A model generated the notes under the pieces. The model was not told where the DNA came from. It saw nothing but the letters and a program-made list of their open reading frames with translations, and searched no databases. From positions 1 through 13,389 of the forward strand of contig JAGEMR010000271.1 in the NCBI GenBank assembly GCA_021030915.1: 13,389 bases of DNA, read 5' to 3'. Origin of the DNA: Astrothelium macrocarpum. Its lineage: Eukaryota; Ascomycota; Dothideomycetes; Trypetheliales; Trypetheliaceae. A program made the position numbers and the translations under genes. Positions 8,589 to 13,389 of this stretch are shown here, piece after piece (within the stretch, counting starts at the first letter, position 1; every line of letters starts with the position of its first letter).

Positions 8589-8670
8589 CACTACTGGGTC
8601 AAAAGTCTGCACACTCCACCAAACCACACCAAAAATAGCCAACTTTGGGCACGAATATCTCAACAAAATT
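8589..8670 (+). mobile_element. Possible solo Tc1-like transposon terminus
   Basis: Begins CACTACTGGGTCAAAAGTCT directly after TA (8587-8588), and has AACTTTGGGCACGAATATCT about 50 bp inside. The layout (CACT..TGG..CAAAAGT..GCACAC, then an ATATCTC block) recalls Tc1-type terminal repeats. No inverted partner and no transposase lie in the window, so it could be a solo end, a deleted MITE or chance similarity. Confidence 0.3.
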
Positions 8671-8758
8671 ATAAAAGTAGACATTGTGCTGGGCCGCCGG
8701 TATAGAGCTACGTACCGACTAGGACATCTTATCTACTACTAGATCCAGAGCACCGTTT

Positions 8759-8858
8759 GATCCTGCGCACTCTGTCCCTACGCATTCTCTGATCTTACGC
8801 ATTTTCTAATTCTACGTGCTCTCTGATGTTACTTATTTTCTAGTCTTACGCATTCTCA
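8759..8858 (+). repeat. Degenerate minisatellite, about six 16-18 bp units
   Basis: Successive units read GATCCTGCGCACTCT, GTCCCTACGCATTCTCT, GATCTTACGCATTTTCTA, ATTCTACGTGCTCTCT, GATGTTACTTATTTTCTA and GTCTTACGCATTCTCA. The shared core is close to TTACGCATTCTCT. It lies 160 bp beyond the stop codon of the minus-strand MFS gene. No coding role is visible. Confidence 0.65.
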
Positions 8859-9017
8859 ATAACAGACATCCTTTAACTCTATACACTCTTTCACCTGACT
8901 TGAATGAATTTTTTGCGGTATTTCGTTGACAACGGTCAAATTATCCTTGTCTTGTTCTTCACCATCATCCCAACCGAACACCAGCGCCTCCTTCCAAAAC
9001 ATCTTTTGCTTTTTCTT

Positions 9018-10819
9018 CTAATAATTAAGAACTACATCTCTTTTTGCCTTTGCCACCAGCGCTGCATAGCGGCCCGCGCTCGCCCATCGCATCCGCTTTC
9101 CCCACGTCGTATAGATCAAGAACGTCGCCGTCGTGGCCAGTCCTGCGAATGCTGCAACGATGAATGCATTCTGCAGCCCCATATTCTGGATCCAGGGGGT
9201 GATGCCGTAGCCGACGGCGAAACTCATGGAATTGCGTACGAGGATGACGGTGACGATGGCCTCACTGGAGAGGGCGTAGTAAGTATCGACGCAGTAGGCG
9301 ACGGACAGCTGGAGCGCGACGAAGGCCGTCGCCGCAATGACGCCCGTAGCGATGACCGGGCCAATCCAGTGGATTGCGTGGGCGCTGCCGACGCCATACA
9401 GGATAAGGCCACCGGGCGTGAGAAGCAGACAGGGCAGGAACAGCCAGAGGCGAAACTCGGCTTCCAGGTAGCCGTTCCGGCGACGAGCGAGCCACAGCGC
9501 GAAACGATCTCCGACCGGGCCGCAATAGACGTGGCCGACGAGCACACCTAAGATGGGAGAGATGTATGTGAGGCCGACCTGGGCAGGGGTGAAATTGTAC
9601 GTCTCGGTGAAGATGAGAGAGGTAGAGTCATTGAGGACGTTGAACCAGATCAGGCCGATACCGTAGATGAAGCCGCACCAGGCCACGACGGGGAAGGTCA
9701 GCAGGATGAGGGGCTCCCAAGCCATGACGAAGAGCCGATTGGGCTGGTCAAGGGAGCGGCGGTGGATGAAGCTCAGCTTTTTAAGGAAAGTCTTTTTCTT
9801 CTTATCTGGGGTTGTAGAGAGATAGTCATCCGTCTGTTTTTGAGAGGATTCTGGGCTTGGAGTATCCAGTGATGATGGACTCTTTCCACTTGTCTTTACC
9901 TCGAGAATAGGAGATGGAGACGTCTTCGCGAGTCGATTGGGATAGTTAGTCTCCTCCATGAAGAAGAAGAGGAAAATGAAGGCAACTGCGTTGAAGATTG
10001 CACACCAGTACTAGATAACGAAGCTTACTTAGAAGACAGCAGAAAAACTATACTAATACTTACCAAGACCCACTGCCAACCCTGCCCCTCGGCGATGAAA
10101 CCAGAAATCAGAGACGCAAAATAGCTGCCCCCGGAAAGTAATAGGCCATACAATGCAAGATATGTGCCACGTTCGTGTTGAAAATACTGTTAATAGAGTC
10201 AACCATACGATTATACAGTTATTCAAGTTCTCATACGATATCTGCTACCCATATTTCACATAAACTTTCGATGGGAGCACCAAAGAATCCTAAGGCGCAC
10301 TATTAGCCTCCAAAATATCAAGATTGTGTCCTTGCTCTGTTAGCTACCTTGCAGGACTTTATTGGCAATCCACTGGCCATTTGTCTTAGTGTAAGGTACC
10401 CAGACCTGGATCATACTCGTCGCAAGTGTGGATAGTAAGAAAACAGGCCGCTTCCCAAAGTGGATGGCTAAGGGTTGCCAAAATATGCATGACCATCCAA
10501 AAGCGAGGAACAAATAACCAGTTCCGGAGTTGAGATCATCTAATGTTAGCTGGGTAGACTTACTAATTGGCTCAAGTACCGGATAGATAGCAGCAGCCGC
10601 GATGCTGACGGTCAGTGTATAGACGCACATACAAAAACATGAGAGTGCTTTACGTTGTGCAGACCAGTTCAGGGGATCTTCATGATCCGATGATGGGGTG
10701 GGCACTAGCACTATATCTGCCTGGTTTTTCTGAGAGGCATGTGGTGTATCGAGATTCCCTCTAGAATCGACCAGGTAGGTGGTACCAGGCACACAAGAGG
10801 ATTCTGCTGCGCCAGCCAT
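9018..10819 (-). CDS. MFS transporter, DHA1 / HOL1-like, four exons
   Basis: Exons on the minus strand are 10819-10348, 10289-10237, 10186-10064 and 10010-9018. Introns of 58, 50 and 53 nt all have GT-AG ends (GTAGCT, GTATGA, GTAAGT donors) and keep frame, giving 546 residues, normal for a 12-TM drug:H+ antiporter-type permease. Seen: an N-terminal cytosolic tail with DPLNW (48-52); motif-A-like HFGKRPVFL (120-128); FFGAPIESLCEIWVADIYF and HERGTYLALYG (159-186); GQGWQWVLYW before TM6; a long charged central loop (about 234-310); GDR (383-385) and ARRRNG..EAEFRLWLF (about 391-407). These are hallmarks of HOL1-like plasma-membrane transporters. The substrate cannot be told; relatives move polyamines, cations or drugs. 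The ATG at 10819 is preferred; an in-frame ATG at 10924 would add 35 residues. Exon 4 is more GC-rich than anything else in the window. No disabling mutation was seen. Confidence 0.9.
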
Positions 10820-11312
10820 TGAGATGAAGATGATTTCCGCTCGAAATGCAGGTGAACATAACCGAAAAGACTTCTTTCTTAGAAAAAAGATAAGGGACGA
10901 TGTGGAAGATGCGGATCGAAGCATATGAATGGAAAGGTTATATGTCTTGCGAGAATGCTGATCTGCAACCTTATGTCATGAATGCGACCCACTTTCCGTC
11001 GAGATATCGTAAGCTGCTGGTTGTGGCGTCTTTTTCTTTTTTTCTTTTTTCTATCTTCTCTCTTTTCTGAAAACGCCATTGAAAGGTTTTATATCGAAAA
11101 CATTTTGAGCTAATTCAGTTAGTAGTAGACGTGATAGACTAGTTTTAGATAGTTGACAGACGATGCGAGATTGATACAAACGTGGTAATCTATATCAGAC
11201 CTAAGGCCATACTTTTGAATTAATAAGATGAATTGATAAATAGTAGAGTATTTTACCGTGTAATGTCCCACATTGCATACACACGAGATCCGCCGGTTGA
11301 ATTTTCGCCTTA
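10820..11312 (-). promoter_or_regulatory. Upstream region of the MFS gene
   Basis: About 490 bp between the MFS start and the third transposon. It includes a pyrimidine-rich tract on the plus strand at about 11029-11066 (CTTTTTCTTTTTTTCTTTTT-like), which is purine-rich on the coding strand. The presumed promoter is here by position only; no TATA box or factor site is claimed. The short open frames in it have no recognisable content. Confidence 0.35.
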
Positions 11313-11356
11313 GGAGTCTTCCCTGCAGCTCGCACGGCCCGGCAGCTCGCACACCC
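11313..11356 (+). repeat. Terminal inverted repeat of element 3
   Basis: GC-rich end containing GCAGCTCGCACGGCCCGGCA and a second GCAGCTCGCAC, unmutated next to an AT-rich element. Its reverse complement aligns with 33-77 over 45 ungapped positions. TA precedes it at 11311-11312. Confidence 0.65.
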
Positions 11357-11473
11357 TCATCTCATGCAGCCTCTCAACTTTCACATTGAATAACTCCATC
11401 AAATCGAAAGATAATTACACTAAATTTCAATATATTCTATTTGAGACCTATGCGAAACTTTTGTACAATCTAG

Positions 11474-13369
11474 TTATGTATTAAAGCGTGCAGGGCGTTT
11501 GATGTTGCGCCTGGCGCGAGTTTGTTTAGATTCTACCACTTCCACCTCAGAATCAGAATCTACAACAATCACCTACTATTTTAATTGACCAGATTGTTTC
11601 TTCTTATTAGAAGTCCTTTTCTTTTACTGTTTAATATCTTACAAGAATTGTTTTGAAATAGCCTTCTATTCTTTGAATACTTTCCATGCAGCCTTCTTTA
11701 AAGCCTCATCAATTAGACGCTGTAACCGCTTTCTCTCTCTCTCATTTTTACATGCCTGCAATTCCTGTTATTTACGCTCTTTATTGAATGCCCTCTCTAT
11801 AGCTTCATCTTATTTGCACTTCGTTTCTGCCTCTACTTCTGCCTCTTTCTGAGCCTGAATCTCAAACGCTCGTTTAATCTTTGAAGGGCTTGCAAAAACA
11901 GCCTTCTGCTCGCCTTCAGTTCTCAATTATTCAAAAAGAGACTTGCCCTTAGATGCCCTTTTCTTCTGGATTGCAATCTTCTCATTTGTCTGTACAAACT
12001 GATGCTTCAAAATAACGTTTTCTGCAGTCACTTATTCAAATCCGTGCAATAATTTCTTATTCATTACAGCAGCTATTTCTGTGCGAATAATCGTACATAT
12101 ACGCCTCCAATCAGAAATTGATAGATCTGAAAAGGATCCTGATTCTACAGAAGAAGGTCTATTTATTGGTTTCTTTAATTAATTAAAAATAATATCTGCA
12201 TTAAATGGCGCTAATTCTATTTTGGATCATCCATTCTTAATATTATGAATGTTAAAAATATTAATCCAAATAGATCAGAATAAATCAAAAAAATCTCTTT
12301 GATCTGATGAAAAATTTCTTCCAATAATATGTAATCAATATTCTAATTTTTATGAATATCTGATTATTAAAGAATTAAACAGATTCACATCCAATAATTA
12401 TAAATGATAAATAAAATGAAATGGAAAAATAATAATTAAAACACGATTTTTTGTATATCAATTAAAAAATTTGAATAAAAAATGGCTATTATGACTGTCA
12501 AATCATATAAGATATTATAAACGACCATTTCTGGCCCTTTTTTATATATATTTATCAAATATATTAATCAGCCAATCAAATATAAAATCTTCATTTATAA
12601 AATCAGATAATATATTTGTAAAATAAATATAATATTCATTATATCTAAAATTCTGAAATCATAAGATTTGGAAATTATCAGCGTTTTGATAAATAATTAT
12701 AGATAATATAAATATACCGTCATAAAAAATAATAATAATAATTATAATCCATTTTCACGAATCAGTCTATAAAACGCCTTTGATACGGCCTTATTTAAAT
12801 ATCTTCAGTGATATAATATATTTAATTTCTTTAATATAATCTTATAAAAATCCCTTTTCATCAGTATTATATCGATTTTATGATAAAATATTATATTCAA
12901 AGAATTTTCATTCCAATTTTATATATCAATAAATATATAATAAAAGAATCAAAAAATAAATCAGATTAAAATATTTTTTAAATTCTATTCAATTATCTGT
13001 TTTATTTCGAAAAAAATTGAAATTCTTAAAATATATTGAGATAATTTTTTTTTGATGATAATTCATTCAATGTATAATCCAATTCTTTTCAGATCAGATT
13101 CCTATAATATTATAAATAAAAATTCGTATTATTATATTGATAGAAGGTGTACCTTTCTTAAAGAATCTATTGATCTCATTCAAGAATACTTTCTTTTGTT
13201 ATTTGTTGAATAGATTCTTGCTTTCTTTATATTCATCCCGTGAGGCCTATACTCCTCTCCAGCGTTTTGAGAGAATCGTGCGATCGCAGCCATGCTTCCT
13301 AGCAGTAGGAGCAATTAGAGGATTCTCTTGCAAGCTCAGATCAGCAAGCGCAGCCTCAATTGGAGTCAT
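11474..13369 (-). pseudogene. Pogo/Fot-like DDE transposase of element 3, near full length, many stops
   Basis: Minus strand, ATG at 13369, final TAA at 11476-11474: 632 codon positions, a usual size for fungal pogo-like transposases. Blocks in order: MTPIEAALADLSLQENPL and ARKHGCDRTILSKRWRGV, the N-terminal psq/CENP-B-type helix-turn-helix; FNK.QKKVFLNEINRFFKKG, the second DNA-binding region; WLINIFDKYIKKG (about 12575) followed by a decayed stretch where the DGH.SH catalytic block belongs; SKIELAPFNADIIFN (about 12200, family: GL.PFNPD.VL); a coiled-coil-like K/E-rich segment (about 11650-11900); and an acidic-basic tail VDSDSEVEVVE...RPARFN. In the lightly mutated C-terminal part the interruptions are TAA and TAG, as expected from CpA-to-TpA change in CAA/CAG codons. 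It is non-functional. Confidence 0.8.
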
Positions 13370-13389
13370 ATTCGTTGAGATATTGTAAT

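Larger units (their letters stand above)
8482..9017. other. Intergenic between relic frame and MFS gene
   Basis: No gene is supported. It holds the possible transposon terminus at 8589 and the minisatellite at 8759-8858, listed separately. The remainder, including the 3' flank of the minus-strand MFS gene (8860-9017), shows nothing recognisable. Confidence 0.5.
11313..13389 (-). mobile_element. Pogo-type DNA transposon (element 3), one end outside window
   Basis: Begins GGAGTCTTCCCTGCAGCTCG immediately after TA (11311-11312). A GC-rich terminal repeat with two imperfect tandem units (GCAGCTCGCAC twice) follows, then a transposase pseudogene on the minus strand. The other TIR must lie beyond 13389. 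Mutation is uneven: 11480-12170 and 13150-13389 are only lightly altered, while 12180-13140 is strongly AT-rich. The terminal repeat is related to the element end at 1-74 but not obviously to elements 1 and 2, whose ends begin ACGT. Confidence 0.75.

Noticed and set aside
8904..9551. Plus-strand open frame of 215 codons
   Set aside because: Antisense shadow of the GC-rich last exon of the MFS gene, which has clear transporter motifs.
11119..11352. Minus-strand open frame of 77 codons
   Set aside because: It runs from the GC-rich end of element 3 into intergenic sequence, with no recognisable protein features.
13137..13388. Plus-strand open frame at the window end
   Set aside because: The minus strand here reads as the N-terminal DNA-binding region of the element 3 transposase; the plus frame is its shadow.

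Overview
The window looks like an accessory, transposon-rich stretch of a filamentous ascomycete genome, most likely from a Pezizomycotina lineage such as the Eurotiales. The evidence is short GT-AG introns of 47-60 nt, a Clr5-domain gene, a fungal HOL1-like MFS transporter, Fot1/pogo-type DNA transposons, and long AT-rich blocks made by C-to-T and G-to-A change (repeat-induced point mutation, RIP).

Layout. Positions 1-74 are the end of a pogo-like element lying mostly outside the window. Positions 311-1383 are the intact 5' half of a Clr5-domain gene (three exons, 265 codons before a stop). Positions 1384-4625 are an AT-rich island. A complete RIP-mutated Fot1-like element (1679-3511, TIRs plus TA target duplication) is nested in a truncated second Fot1-like element whose surviving end is at 4391. 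The island is flanked by a direct duplication of about 300 bp of the Clr5 gene (about 1190-1491 and 4432-4732). Positions 4626-6419 are the 3' half of the same Clr5 gene, in the same reading frame, carrying stop codons. Positions 6420-9017 hold no convincing intact gene. They contain a possible broken reading frame (to 8481), a possible Tc1-like terminus and a small degenerate minisatellite. Positions 9018-10819 (minus strand) are a complete four-exon MFS transporter gene. From 11313 to the window end lies a third pogo-type element with a nearly full-length but stop-ridden transposase on the minus strand; its TIR resembles the element end at 1-74, in opposite orientation.

How it fits together. 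The only gene that appears intact is the MFS transporter. The Clr5 gene was invaded by a transposon, partly duplicated and then mutated by RIP that leaked from the transposons into the gene. The less-mutated portions of the two copies meet end to end, so one ancestral protein of about 843 residues can be followed across the island. The GC-rich element ends have escaped the mutation that erased the element interiors.
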